Below are positions 33,337 through 43,176 of a DNA stretch of 51,965 bases, one piece after another (the stretch's first letter is position 1; the number at the start of each line of letters is the position of its first letter). Made by a program: the position numbers and the translations under genes. The notes beneath the pieces are model-generated. The model ran no database searches, was not told where the DNA came from, and saw only the letters and a program-made list of their open reading frames with translations. The stretch covers positions 1 to 51,965 of the forward strand of contig VFZN01000019.1 of assembly GCA_016871195.1 (NCBI GenBank), given 5' to 3'. Origin of the DNA: Acidobacteriota bacterium (GTDB lineage: Bacteria > Acidobacteriota > Vicinamibacteria > Vicinamibacterales > UBA2999).

Positions 33337-35973
33337 TCAGGGCGACGGAAACTCGACCCACACCCCCAGCCGCCGAAGGTCTGCGGAAGCCGCATCCATC
33401 AGCGCCGGCATAAACTGCGTGTCGGTAACCAGACGCACCGACCAGCGCCGCCCGCCATTGCCCCCGACATCGTCGGCGCGTAGCCGCACGTCCTGAGTCT
33501 GGCCGGGCTCGAGCGACACGGACGTCTGTGAGGCCCCCACCGTCAGCAGCACGCGCGTGGCCACTGGCCCGGCCCGCAGGCGCATCACAGGCTCAGGCCC
33601 GCCGCCATCAGGAACCTCGACCACCATTCCAGTGGTGTCGCGGCCCTGCGTCCAGAACCCCGGAGCCTCAACAAAGGCACGGTCGTCGAGAAACCAGGCC
33701 TGCACCGCGCCATAGCGCGCGGCGCGCACAGCCACGGCACCAGGCACGACGCCTTCGTCCACGTGGACGGGCTTCACCCGCACACGCGCCATCGTTTGCC
33801 TCGCGCCGTCGTCTCCGGTGATGACGAGCGCGTTGACGCGCTGCGGCAGCGTCAGCGGCAGGCCGTCGCCGTGCGACAGCTGCGCGGCATCGAGCTGCAG
33901 CAGCGGGGCGTCAGACCGACCGATGGTCACCGTCAGCGTGCCCGCAGCGGGGGTGCGGCTGGCACTGACGAGCCGGTACTCGCCGGCGGCCACACGCGCC
34001 GACGAGAACAGCGTGGCCCCGGGGCTTGTAGTGATGCGCTCGCTGGTCGAGAGCGTCAGCGTCGGCAGCAGCTCGCCGGCCCGACGCAGGCGCGTCGGGG
34101 CATCAGACGTCCACACGCGCTGGCCATCGCCGTTGGCAAACACCTCGAGCATGTCGGTGGCGGCCGTCGCGGGCGTCCACACCACGCCGTAGCGCGCCCA
34201 CACGAGGGTGGTGGCCACGAGCGTCGTGACGACCAGCGCCGCACCGGTGCCCAGCCAGTGCTGGCGACTGTGGTCGGGCATCCGCATCACCAGCACGGCA
34301 CTGGCCAGCAGCACCACCAGCCACATCGCGCTGTCGACCAGGGCCACGCCCGGCGCATCACGGTGCAGCGCCGGCAGGGCGAGCGTGAGATTGACGAGCG
34401 GGTTGAGCCACGACAGCAGCAGGTCGCTGCCGTTGCGCGGGTTGTAGATCAGTGCGCCCGCGTCCATACCGACCCGCGTCGCGAGGCCCGCGACGCTGAC
34501 CAGCAGCAGTGCCAGCGTGAACACACGACGGGCCGTGCCCCCCGCCTTCCACCATGCCGCCATCGGCAGGGCCAGGGCCGGCAGCACGGCGACCAGAAAC
34601 CTCGCAGGCGCGCTGTAGCCGCCCCACCACATGCGATAGGCCGCCACGGCCAGCAGATACGGCACGGTCAGCAGCACGACTTCGGTGGCAAGCCGCGGCG
34701 ACTGCCGCGCCAGTGACCCGACGCCCAGCACGGCGAGCAGCAAGACGGGGGCCGCGGTGAACAACCCGAACTGCTGATCAAAGAGCAGCCCGGGAATGCC
34801 GGGTCCCCAGTGCGACAGCGAGCTTTGCGTATAACCGCCGTAGGGCGCGGTCGGCATCGGGGTGCCGTAAGTCAGCTGGAAAAAGAGGACCCACGCGGCG
34901 GCCGACACCACGGGCACGGCGAGAAACCGCCGCACCAGCCGCCACCGGTGCGGCTGTGCGAGCAGGCGCGCCACGACGATGGTGCCGGCGATGCCGGCGG
35001 TGATGGCAAAGCGCGTGTGGAACCAGGGGAGCAGGGCCAGCACCGTGCCCACGCCCAGCAGCAGGCGCGATGAAGGCGTCTGTCCCTGCTGCAGCGTCAC
35101 GAGCAACCACAACGCCGCGATGAGGGCCACCGCGCCGGCCGGATCGGGGAACACGGTGAAGCCGTGCAGGAACACCGGCACACTGCCCATCACCGCGAGT
35201 GTGGCCACCCACGCCGCGCCGGCATCGGCCGTCAGCCGGAACAGCACCTGCCACAGCAGCGCGGCCCCGAGGCTTGTCAGCAGGATCATCAGCGCGACGG
35301 TGCCCTCGTAACCAGCGACGGCATACGCCGGGGCAATGAGCGCCGATACGCCCGGGGCATGAATCGAATAGATGCGGCCATCGCGTCCGCGCCGCAGATA
35401 GTCGGGCTTCAGTTCCCCGCGGAAATACGGCAGATACTCGCGCCGCTCGTGGTTATCGTCGATGGCGAGGTCGCCGTCGTTGAGCAGGCTTTGCGCGATG
35501 ATCAGGTAGTGTGGCTCGTCACCGGCGGGCAGGCGGTCGCGTACCTGCCACCAGCTGATCGACAGCGCCGCGGCACACACCGCGCCGGCCACCAGGGCCC
35601 CGCGACTCGTGAACACCTCAGGCGCGCGCGCGTCGCGCAGCGACGGCCACAGCAGCCCGGCCCCCACCACGAGCCACACCACGCCCAGTAGCGGCCCCTG
35701 CCACACGGCGAAGGCGGGCGGAATGGGTCCCGGAATGAACGGCAGCCAGACGACGCTGGTCAGCAGCAGGGGCAGCCACCGTGTGGGCGCGGCACGGCTG
35801 ACGCGTGCCAGCACCAGGGCCGTCAGCAGAAAGCCGCCGAGCCACCACACCGGCGGCAGCACGGCCACCCTGACAGGCGGCAGCGCTCCGGTGAGCCCGA
35901 ACTGCGCCCGCGACACCCACAGGGTGAGGGCCCCATAGGCGGCCAGCGCCGTTCGCATCGATCCCGCACGCAT
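33337..35973 (-). CDS. GT-C-fold polytopic membrane glycosyltransferase-like protein
   Basis: An 878-residue protein with about a dozen transmembrane helices over residues 1-600 and a soluble C-terminal region of about 250 residues. The first large periplasmic loop has RDRLPAGDEPHYLIIAQSLL; Asp-Glu in such a loop is the catalytic or metal motif of GT-C enzymes using polyprenyl-phosphate sugars (PMT/ArnT type). HGFTVFPDPAGAVALIAALW and WFHTRFAITAGIAGTIVVAR also fit. The C-terminal part is beta-rich (GTLTVTIGRSDAPLLQLDAA), perhaps carbohydrate-binding. It is the last gene of the slt-methyltransferase unit. Start ATG 35973 (or 35958). Acceptor is unknown, and a purely structural homologue is possible. 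Confidence 0.65.
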   Translation of the reverse strand: MRAGSMRTALAAYGALTLWVSRAQFGLTGALPPVRVAVLPPVWWLGGFLLTALVLARVSRAAPTRWLPLLLTSVVWLPFIPGPIPPAFAVWQGPLLGVVWLVVGAGLLWPSLRDARAPEVFTSRGALVAGAVCAAALSISWWQVRDRLPAGDEPHYLIIAQSLLNDGDLAIDDNHERREYLPYFRGELKPDYLRRGRDGRIYSIHAPGVSALIAPAYAVAGYEGTVALMILLTSLGAALLWQVLFRLTADAGAAWVATLAVMGSVPVFLHGFTVFPDPAGAVALIAALWLLVTLQQGQTPSSRLLLGVGTVLALLPWFHTRFAITAGIAGTIVVARLLAQPHRWRLVRRFLAVPVVSAAAWVLFFQLTYGTPMPTAPYGGYTQSSLSHWGPGIPGLLFDQQFGLFTAAPVLLLAVLGVGSLARQSPRLATEVVLLTVPYLLAVAAYRMWWGGYSAPARFLVAVLPALALPMAAWWKAGGTARRVFTLALLLVSVAGLATRVGMDAGALIYNPRNGSDLLLSWLNPLVNLTLALPALHRDAPGVALVDSAMWLVVLLASAVLVMRMPDHSRQHWLGTGAALVVTTLVATTLVWARYGVVWTPATAATDMLEVFANGDGQRVWTSDAPTRLRRAGELLPTLTLSTSERITTSPGATLFSSARVAAGEYRLVSASRTPAAGTLTVTIGRSDAPLLQLDAAQLSHGDGLPLTLPQRVNALVITGDDGARQTMARVRVKPVHVDEGVVPGAVAVRAARYGAVQAWFLDDRAFVEAPGFWTQGRDTTGMVVEVPDGGGPEPVMRLRAGPVATRVLLTVGASQTSVSLEPGQTQDVRLRADDVGGNGGRRWSVRLVTDTQFMPALMDAASADLRRLGVWVEFPSP

Positions 35974-35986
35974 CGTGTGCGCGATT

Positions 35987-36733
35987 CTACTGCGGCTTGC
36001 GGGCCACGCAGACGAGCGACGACCCGATGGGCATGTTCACGACACGCAGCAGCGCGGCTTCGGCCATGAGGGCGGCGGTGAGCACGGCATTCACCGGGGC
36101 CGGAGGCACGGCCAGTTCCCATTCGTCATTGTCGGCCGTCGAGGCGGCACCCGTCAGGCGGTCGCCGAGCCGGGCGGCCAGCACGAGCGGAAAAATTGCC
36201 GCGTGTGTGAACGTGACGCGCTCGGGCACGAGGCCTCCGGCGGTCACCAGGGCGCGCAGGCGGGCGGGCGTAAAGCGCCGGGTCTCGCATGCCAGCCGCG
36301 AGTGCGCGCCGTGCAGCATGTCGAGGGCGGCCACGGTGAGCACGGCCGCCCCGCCGGGCTTGAGCACCCGCGCCACTTCCCTGATCCCTTGCTGCTCGAC
36401 CGCATCGGGCAGCGCCGAAAACACATCGAACGACGCGACCAGCGCGAACGTGGCATCTCCGAACGGCAACCCGGCCACCGAGCCCTGCAGCACGCGCGCG
36501 GCATCCTGCCGGGCAAACGCCAGGCCGCGCCAGGTGATGTCGCAGCCGACCGCCGCTCCGTAGGGGGCCAGCAGGGGAAGATTCACGCCGGTGCCGCACC
36601 CGCAATCGAGCACCGGGCCGCGGGGGCGTCCCTGCATCGCCTGCGCGAGCACGGGCGCGACAAACGCCCGAAAGCCGCGGAACCAGAAATGATCGCGCTC
36701 GGCGCGGTGGGTCAGTTCGAGCAGGCGGTCCAT
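35987..36733 (-). CDS. Class I SAM-dependent methyltransferase
   Basis: A 248-residue Rossmann-fold methyltransferase: RGPVLDCGCGTGVNLPLLAP (motif I, E/D-x-G-x-G-x-G), AVGCDITWRGLAFAR (motif II), LVASFDVFSALPD and VARVLKPGGAAVLTVAALDM. The N-terminus ELTHRAERDHFWFRGFRAFV resembles methyltransferases of the UbiE/UPF type found beside glycosyltransferases. The C-terminal segment with LPLVLAARLGDRLTG is probably amphipathic. It is 12 bp downstream of slt and 13 bp upstream of the GT-C gene, so it may methylate a lipid- or glycan-linked intermediate; the target is not known. Confidence 0.8.
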   Translation of the reverse strand: MDRLLELTHRAERDHFWFRGFRAFVAPVLAQAMQGRPRGPVLDCGCGTGVNLPLLAPYGAAVGCDITWRGLAFARQDAARVLQGSVAGLPFGDATFALVASFDVFSALPDAVEQQGIREVARVLKPGGAAVLTVAALDMLHGAHSRLACETRRFTPARLRALVTAGGLVPERVTFTHAAIFPLVLAARLGDRLTGAASTADNDEWELAVPPAPVNAVLTAALMAEAALLRVVNMPIGSSLVCVARKPQ

Positions 36734-36745
36734 GCGGGCAGCGCC

Positions 36746-38908
36746 TCAGCGTCCATAGAGCCGGCGATAGTCGTCGGCGGTGCCGAGAATGCGCTTCACG
36801 TAGTTCTGCGTCTCGGGAAACGGAATGTCGTCGATGAATTCGTCCTGTGGCAGGCCCGGCTTCTCTTTCTGCCAGGCCTTCACACGGTGCGGGCCGGCGT
36901 TGTAGGCCGCCAGTGCATAGTGGACGCCGCCAAACGCGCGCACGCTATCGGCAAAGATGGCGGTGCCGAGGCGCACGTTCGTGTCGGGGTCAGTGAGGCG
37001 CGCAGGGGTGAATCGCGGCAGCCGCAGCTTGCGCGCGAACTGCCGGCCGGTGGCGGGCATAATCTGCATGAGCCCGATGGCCTTCGCCGACGAAGTGATG
37101 ACTGGATCGAACGTCGACTCCTGCGCCATCAGGGCAGCCACCACAAAGGGATCGAGGCCGTTGGCCGTTGCATACTTCTGAATGAGCGGCCAGTAGGCCA
37201 GCGGAAAGATGACCTGCTGCATGGGCTCGGGCAGGCTGTCGCCACCGGCGGCCATCCAGTGCGGATAGGCGCGCTTCATGGCGTTGATGCCGGCGCGCAG
37301 TCGACCAGTCCGGTGCTGTGCCAGTGCGATGGTCGCGGTCAGCGCGGGTGACTCGCCCTTCGTTCTCTGGACAAATGCGAGTTCGTTCAGGGCGTCTTCA
37401 TTGAGGCCGGCGGCCATCAGGCTGCGCGCGCGCTCGATGCCCGCGGGCGGGGGCGGGGCTGGCAGCGTGCGGCTGAATTGCGGACTCACAGCCTTTGCAG
37501 CGGCGGCCGACAGCTGCGTGCGGGCCAGACGACCGTAATAGCTGTTGGCGTAATCGATGGCGGCAATGCGCAGGCGGTCGTCGGCGCGGACAACATCGCC
37601 CAGCGCCTTCCAGCTGCGCCCGCTCCAGTACAGCCACGACGGCCGCTGATCGGCGCGGGGAAACCGGGCAATCCCCTGTTCAAAGAGGCGCGCGGCTTCG
37701 TCGTAGCGCCGGGCGCGATAGGCCCACCAGCCCGAGCGCCAGTAGGCACGCTCGGCATAGCGGCTTGAGGGATAGCGCTCGATCAGCCGCCGAAACACGC
37801 GGTCGGCCTCCTCGTCTTCATCCGCGACGATGAAGTGGGTGGCGAGATCGTTGAGGGCCTCCTCCGCGAGGGGGCTGCGGGAGAAGGCATCGGCAAAGGC
37901 CTGGGCGTCGCGGCGATAGGCCTCGCGCGGCCCCAGGCCCGCGAGGGCCGCCACGCGGTAGAACCCCACTTCATCGGAGGCGGTGGGCTCGTCGAACTGC
38001 CGCAGCTCATCAAACCCGGCGCGGAACCGCTTCAGGCGCACATCGCTGGCGGCGACGCGGATGCGGGCGCGTGTGTCGTCGGCGGGCGGCAGCCCTGCGG
38101 TACGGGCGCGGCTGTAGGACGCGCGCGCGGCGTCGAAGCGGCGGGCCTGAAACAGGGCATCGGCCCGACGCAGCTCGCGCGGGGCGAGGGCAGGCACCGC
38201 CGACAGGGCCGACAGGGCCGACAGTTCGGCCTCGGCGGTGGCGGACTCGGCCGACAGCGGATAGTCGAAATACACGCGCCGATAGGCCTCGACGGCCCCC
38301 GGCGTATCGCCCTGCCGGCGTCGGACGATGGCGAGGCGGAGCCAGGCGACCTGGGGCGCGGCGACCGGAGGGGTGGGCGCCGTGCGCGTGGCCAGCCCCT
38401 CATACACCGCCACCGCCGCGCCATCGTCGCCCCGGGCCTGGTGGAGTTCGGCGAGGGCGAGGGCGGCGGCTTCGGGCAGATAGTGATCGGCAGGCAGGGC
38501 GGCGAGGCGTGTGAACTCGCGGGCGGCCTCGTCCAGGGCATTGGTGAGGCGCAGCGCGCGGGCGCGGTGGAAGCGGACGTAATCGTCAACGGCGGTGCGT
38601 TGCAGCCCGGGGCGCGACAGCAGCTGTAGGGCGGTGCGGGCCTGGGCTGGGTCGTCCAGCAAGGTGACGGCGCGTGACAGATCGGCGAGGGGCCCTGCGG
38701 GGGCGGCGGTGGCGCTGCCGTTGACATCGGGGGCGAACCAGAGACTGGCGGCATCGCGCGGGAGGTCGGGGTGGCGTGTGGGGGCGAGCCCCTCGTCTGG
38801 GGCCGTACTGCGTGTGTGACTGGTCGAGCTGGTGGCCCTGCCTGTCTGGCTGAGGGTGCAGAGCGCCGTGCAGACGAGCAGCAGGGCGACGGTGAAGCGT
38901 GGGGGCAT
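36746..38908 (-). CDS. Slt-type soluble lytic murein transglycosylase
   Basis: Exolytic transglycosylase that releases anhydromuropeptides. A signal peptide (MPPRFTVALLLVCTALCTLS) precedes a superhelical array of TPR-like helices over about 500 residues (RRADALFQARRFDAARASYS, EEADRVFRRLIERYPSSRYA) and a C-terminal goose-lysozyme-type domain with catalytic Glu in MAQESTFDP, then SAKAIGLMQIMPATGRQFA and YALAAYNAGPHRVKAWQ. Start ATG 38908 gives the signal peptide a normal n-region; TTG 38950 is inside the promoter. CATAAT lies 12 nt before that ATG, so the leader is very short. First gene of a three-gene minus-strand operon, divergent from ssrA. Confidence 0.9.
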   Translation of the reverse strand: MPPRFTVALLLVCTALCTLSQTGRATSSTSHTRSTAPDEGLAPTRHPDLPRDAASLWFAPDVNGSATAAPAGPLADLSRAVTLLDDPAQARTALQLLSRPGLQRTAVDDYVRFHRARALRLTNALDEAAREFTRLAALPADHYLPEAAALALAELHQARGDDGAAVAVYEGLATRTAPTPPVAAPQVAWLRLAIVRRRQGDTPGAVEAYRRVYFDYPLSAESATAEAELSALSALSAVPALAPRELRRADALFQARRFDAARASYSRARTAGLPPADDTRARIRVAASDVRLKRFRAGFDELRQFDEPTASDEVGFYRVAALAGLGPREAYRRDAQAFADAFSRSPLAEEALNDLATHFIVADEDEEADRVFRRLIERYPSSRYAERAYWRSGWWAYRARRYDEAARLFEQGIARFPRADQRPSWLYWSGRSWKALGDVVRADDRLRIAAIDYANSYYGRLARTQLSAAAAKAVSPQFSRTLPAPPPPAGIERARSLMAAGLNEDALNELAFVQRTKGESPALTATIALAQHRTGRLRAGINAMKRAYPHWMAAGGDSLPEPMQQVIFPLAYWPLIQKYATANGLDPFVVAALMAQESTFDPVITSSAKAIGLMQIMPATGRQFARKLRLPRFTPARLTDPDTNVRLGTAIFADSVRAFGGVHYALAAYNAGPHRVKAWQKEKPGLPQDEFIDDIPFPETQNYVKRILGTADDYRRLYGR

Positions 38909-38920
38909 GGGTCTCGCGAC

Positions 38921-38950
38921 ATTATGGGGAGCGGGATCCGTGCAAGTCAA
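38921..38950 (-). promoter_or_regulatory. Promoter of the slt operon
   Basis: Minus strand TTGACT (38945-38950), 18-bp spacer, CATAAT (38921-38926), 12 nt before ATG 38908. Divergent from ssrA, which starts 48 bp away. Confidence 0.6.
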
Positions 38951-38997
38951 TGCAGGGGTGCTACACTGAAGACTGTGTTCGCGAGAGCGACCGCCGT

Positions 38998-39354
38998 GGG
39001 GGCGACTTGGCTTCGACGGGGGATCGGGATCGTGGAGCGCGTGCCGAGGATTCCATCTCCGCCTCGTTAAACTGCGGTGGAAACCAACGTAACTGCGGAA
39101 GCAGACTACGCTCTCGCTGCTTAATAACCAGTGAGCGGTGGCCCTGAAAGTGCCTGCGATTCAGGAATCACCGTCATTTAGTGGGCTGGTCCTCTGGTGC
39201 CGCGCTGACGCCGGGGGATGAGATCTATCAGGGCTAGCGGCCGGGGCGTTTGGCTCCGTTCAGAACCGGTCGCAACATCAGAATGGAGACACGCACGTAG
39301 GGTTCTGCGACGACGGTTTCTCGGACGCGGGTTCAACTCCCGCCGCCTCCACCA
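38998..39354 (+). ncRNA. ssrA: Transfer-messenger RNA
   Basis: One-piece tmRNA that rescues stalled ribosomes. The 5' GGGGGCGACTTGGCTTCGAC and 3' GTTCAACTCCCGCCGCCTCC plus encoded ACCA form the tRNA-like domain (acceptor GGGGGCG/CGCCTCC). The tag frame ends in ADYALAA before tandem TAA-TAA (39122-39127); taking GCG at 39074 as the resume codon gives the 16-residue tag AVETNVTAEADYALAA. Resume position is inferred. Pseudoknot-like GC stems fill the interior. Its 3' end abuts a tyrosine-recombinase remnant, as expected when an element integrates into ssrA. Confidence 0.95.
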
Positions 39355-39366
39355 CTTAACTGACTG

Positions 39367-39395
39367 ACTGCGTTGAAGTTCTACTTCAACGCAGT
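39367..39395. terminator. Perfect 13-bp hairpin between ssrA and the integrase remnant
   Basis: ACTGCGTTGAAGT and ACTTCAACGCAGT are exact inverse complements around a TCT loop. It overlaps the integrase stop codon (TAG at 39381-39383) and lies 13 bp after ssrA. There is no U-tract on either strand, so it may be a bidirectional terminator, an RNA-processing stem, or part of the attachment site. Confidence 0.5.
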
Positions 39396-39640
39396 GTCCG
39401 TCTCCAGCATGTCTCCACACCCATGCGGGTCGAGACGTCCCTTCTCCAATAGCCGAATCGCGTTCACTGTCGCTGCCGGGCTCAGATGCATATACCGCTG
39501 CGTCGTCGTGAGGTCCTTGTGACCCGCCAACTCCTGGATCGCTTTGGCCGCTGCCCCGCGCATAGCCAAGTGCGAACAGAACGTATGGCGCAGCACGTGG
39601 ATGCCTTCGTGCTTGACTCCCGCCCACTTCGCCCGGGCGC
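39381..39640 (-). pseudogene. C-terminal remnant of a tyrosine recombinase (integrase)
   Basis: About 86 codons encode the catalytic C-terminus of a phage-type integrase: GIHVLRHTFCSHLAMRG (H-x-x-R), IQELAGHKDLTTTQRYMHLS (H/K and the Tyr nucleophile) and NAIRLLEKGRLD. The N-terminal DNA-binding domain and the first catalytic Arg are missing; homology stops at about 39640, where sequence of an unrelated plus-strand gene begins. It lies immediately downstream of ssrA, the usual place for the integrase of a tmRNA-integrated island. As it stands it cannot be an active recombinase. Confidence 0.85.
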
Positions 39641-39642
39641 AG

Positions 39643-42600
39643 GACGGCCACGACCTGCCCACTCTCAAGGTGCTCGGCTGGGACAACCTCGACACCGCGC
39701 TGCACCTCGACGCCGTGGCTCGTGAGCTGACCGCGCACCTTGCCTGGCCCGACGACGACGCCAACGCCGAGGCCTGGCGCACGCGCTGGCGCGCCGCGTT
39801 CACGCTCGGCCACCGCGAGGTCGTTACGACGTCGAAGGAACTCTCGATCCGCCTGGCCGAGCTGGCCCGCGCCATCCGCGACCGCATCAAGACCGCCCTC
39901 GCCATCGAGACCGACAAGGGCCCGCTCACCCGGCTCATGAAGGCGTTCCAGGCGGCGCTGGTTCACGACCTCGACGCTGATGGTTTCGCCGACATGTACG
40001 CGCAGACCATCGCCTACGGCCTGCTCTCGGCGCGCATCGCCGACCCGCACAAGAAGACGGCCGACGACTTCGCCGCCCACATGCGCACGAACCCCTTCCT
40101 GCGCGAGCTGATGGAGACGTTCCTCAAGGTCGGCGGGCGGCGTGGCAAGGCGGGCGGGCCCGGCATCGACTTCGACGAGCTGGGAGTCTCCGAGGTCGTC
40201 GAGCTGCTCGACGACGCCAACATGGAGGCTGTCGTCCGTGACTTCGGCGACCGTAACCCGCTGGAAGACCCGGTCATCCACTTCTACGAGCTCTTCCTCA
40301 AGGAGTACGACGCCAAGAAGCGCATGCAGCGGGGCGTCTTCTATACCCCGCGTCCAGTGGTCTCCTACATCGTTCGCTCGGTGGACGAGCTGCTGCGTTC
40401 GGAGTTCGGCCTTGCTGACGGCCTCGCCGACACGACCACCTGGGGCGAGATGGCGAAGCGCCACAAGGATTTGAAGGTCCCGCAAGGCGTCTCACCCGAC
40501 CAGGATTTCGTCCAGATCCTCGACCCGGCCACCGGCACCGGCACCTTCCTCGTCGAAGTCATCGATCTCATCCACAAGACGCTCGTCGCCAAGTGGAAGG
40601 CGCATGGCCATGGCGAGAAGAAGATAGACGCGCTGTGGAACGAGTACGCGCCGAAGCACCTGCTGACGCGCTTGCACGGCTACGAGCTGCTGATGGCGCC
40701 TTACGCCATCGCGCACCTCAAGATCGGGCTGAAGCTCTACGAGACGGGCTACCGGTTCGGCAGCGAGGAGCGGGCACGGATCTATCTGACGAATGCGCTG
40801 GAGCCGACGCAGGACTTCTCGGGGAGGTTCGAGTTCGCTGTACTGGCGTTGGCGCACGAGGCGCAGGCGGTAAACGAGATCAAGCGGCTTCGCCGATTTG
40901 CGGTCGTCATTGGCAACCCGCCGTATTCCGTCAGCTCGCACAACAAGAGTCCGTTCATCGAGAACTTAATGGCGGCCTACAAGACTGGTTTGGACCGGGA
41001 AAGGAATATTCAGCCCCTTTCAGACGACTACATCAAGTTCATCTGCCTCGCCGAGCACATTCTCAATAGTACGGGCAAAGGCGTACTGGGCTTCATCACA
41101 AATCATTCGTTCCTCAGCGGCGTTATTCACCGAACGATGCGGAAATCTCTGCTCGAAACGTTTGATACGATTGCCGTCACAGACCTTCACGGCAACTCGT
41201 TCATCAATGAACATCCGCCCGGTGGCATCCGCGACTCCAACGTTTTCGCAATTCAACAAGGCGTCTCGTTGTTCCTTGGTTGTCGCAAAGTTGGTGGCGC
41301 GACCTCTATTCGCTTCTCTGAACTATGGGGGACCGGTGAAGCAAAGCTAGCGACTCTGTCGGAGTCGCGGGGTGCAATCACACAAACGACAATTCAGCCT
41401 GATGCTGACTACGCATTCTTCGTTCCGAAAGACTTCTCCCAAGCCGAGGACTATTCCAAGTGGCCCAGCTTGGCGGATGTTTTTCGGGTGAATCAAAACG
41501 GCGTTCAAACGGGTCACGATGGATTCAGCGTTGCGTTTGACAGCAAGACGGTCGTTAGGCGCGTCGAGGATTTTTTCAACTCGGCCATAAGCGATAGCGA
41601 AGTCAGTCAGCGTTACGAGCTCGGCGACAACTCTGGCTGGAGCTTCACACAGAAGAGGCGGCAACTTCGTGGCACCACCCTTCAGGCGAAGCTCCTCGTC
41701 CCATATTTCTACCGACCGTTCGACATCCGCTACATCTACTACGACGCTAATCTGCTGAAGCGACCTTCGCCAGCAATCATGCCGCACTTGGTTGATGGTA
41801 AGAACATGGCTCTATTCGCGATGCGGAAAATCGTGCCGACTTTCGCATATTCTTTTTTCGGAGTCGTAAACAGCGTCGTTGACCACGGCCACTTTTACAT
41901 GGGCAACCAAGGTTCGAGTTCGTGCTTTCCGCTTTACCTAAAGCCGACACAGCAGCGACTTGGCGCGACCACAAATCGCGAGCACAATTTTCAGTTACGG
42001 TTTTGTGAGAAGCTTTCCAAAGCTCTCGGAACTTCAACAACGGTTGAGGGCCTGCCCGTTGGCCTGACGCCCGAAGACATCTTCCACTATACCTACGCGG
42101 TGTTTCACAGTCCCGGCTACCGAAGCCGTTACGCGGAGTTCCTGAAGATTGATTTCCCGCGCCTGCCGTTCACCGGAAACATGCAACTGTTCCGCGCGCT
42201 GGCCCGGCTCGGTGGCGATCTCGTCTCCCTGCACTTACTCGAATCTCCCAAGCTCGACCACCACATCACCGAATACCTCGGCGGTCGCGCTCCTGAAGTC
42301 GAAAAGGTGTCCTGGTCCAAGAACACCGTCTGGCTCGACAAGGCGCAGACCGTCGGCTTCAAGGGCGTGCGCGAGGACGTGTGGAACTTCCACATCGGTG
42401 GCTACCAGGTCTGCGAGAAGTGGCTCAAGGACCGCAAGGGCCGCACGCTCTCGAAGGACGACATCGCCCACTACCAGAAGATCGTCGTCGCCCTCTCCGA
42501 GACCATCCGCCTGATGAAGGAAATCGACCAGGTCATCGAGCAGCACGGCGGGTGGCCGGGGGCGTTTCAGACCGCTGCGGCAGCGGACAGCGGTGAGCCC

Positions 42601-42645
42601 CCACTGATGCGTGTGGCAGAAGATTCGCTCCCGTATGGGAAGTAG
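39643..42645 (+). pseudogene. Type ISP-like restriction-modification enzyme missing its N-terminus
   Basis: About 1000 codons of a single-chain restriction-methylation protein. An all-helical coupler (IRLAELARAIRDRIKTALAI, FADMYAQTIAYGLLSARIAD) precedes a gamma-class N6-adenine methyltransferase with FYTPRPVVSYIV, DPATGTGTFLVEVID (motif I, about 40522) and NPPY (motif IV, about 40916). The C-terminal half resembles the type ISP specificity domain (YRPFDIRYIYYDANLL near 41710; KNTVWLDKAQTVGFKGV). An N-terminal nuclease domain expected in this family is absent: the frame runs back into sequence antisense to the integrase at about 39640. No helicase motifs are seen. A methyltransferase could survive if translation began internally (GTG near 39670), but no Shine-Dalgarno is visible. 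Orphan in a decayed island. Confidence 0.75.
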
Positions 42646-43014
42646 GCTGGCCGCTCCCCAGCCATCTACCCCGACGCTGCCCCTGGGCACTGGTCCTGCC
42701 GATCCCAGTTCACCCGCGGGAAGAGGACAAGGGACTTGCCTCGACGGTAGCCCACCACATCGGACGCCCCCTCGCCCCCTGGGGGATGACGCCGTTGGTC
42801 GAGGGTCGGAAGGTGGGGTTCATGACCTATGAGCGGAACTCGGGGCCCACGCACCAGGGAGCCGCAGATCCTGCCGTGCTCGGCGGGTCGGACATGCCCA
42901 TCGGCATGCATGCCTCGGCCAGCGCGCCGTCGACCTGCGGTATCGGTCGCGTCAGCGACGCAGCAGGGCGTTGCTCACGAACCCGGCGACGGCGCCAACG
43001 AGGACTAGCGCGAG
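42646..43014. other. Island intergenic stretch without an intact gene
   Basis: No convincing gene is present. The minus strand at about 42978-43014 could encode LALVLVGAVAGFVSNALLRR and a stop, resembling the last helix of a membrane protein, but nothing recognisable precedes it. I see no terminal inverted repeats or direct repeats that would bound an insertion sequence. Confidence 0.4.
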
Positions 43015-43176
43015 GTCTTAGCGACGCACAGCATCACCTGCAGCATGCGCCGCCGAGGCAATTGCTATGACAACGCCGTCATGGACGCGTTCTTCTCGAC
43101 GGTCAAGAGCGAACTCGGCGAGTGGTTCGACAGCCACGGCGATGCCAAGGCCGATACCACCTATTTGTTCGATGGT
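43015..43176 (+). mobile_element. Remnant of an IS3-family transposase (OrfB)
   Basis: The frame THSITCSMRRRGNCYDNAV then MDAFFSTVKSELGEWFDSHG matches the region around the last catalytic acid of IS3-family OrfB, where the standard form is RRGNCYDNAVMESFFSTLK. The catalytic Glu after AVM is Asp here. Homology ends near 43150, well before the RRRHSTLG end of the intact protein. Only about 45 codons survive and no inverted repeats are visible, so this is a dead fragment. Confidence 0.8.

Noticed and set aside
39544-39642. First 33 codons of the restriction-enzyme frame
   Set aside because: They are antisense to conserved integrase sequence (H-x-x-R and Tyr motifs), so they are not part of the protein.
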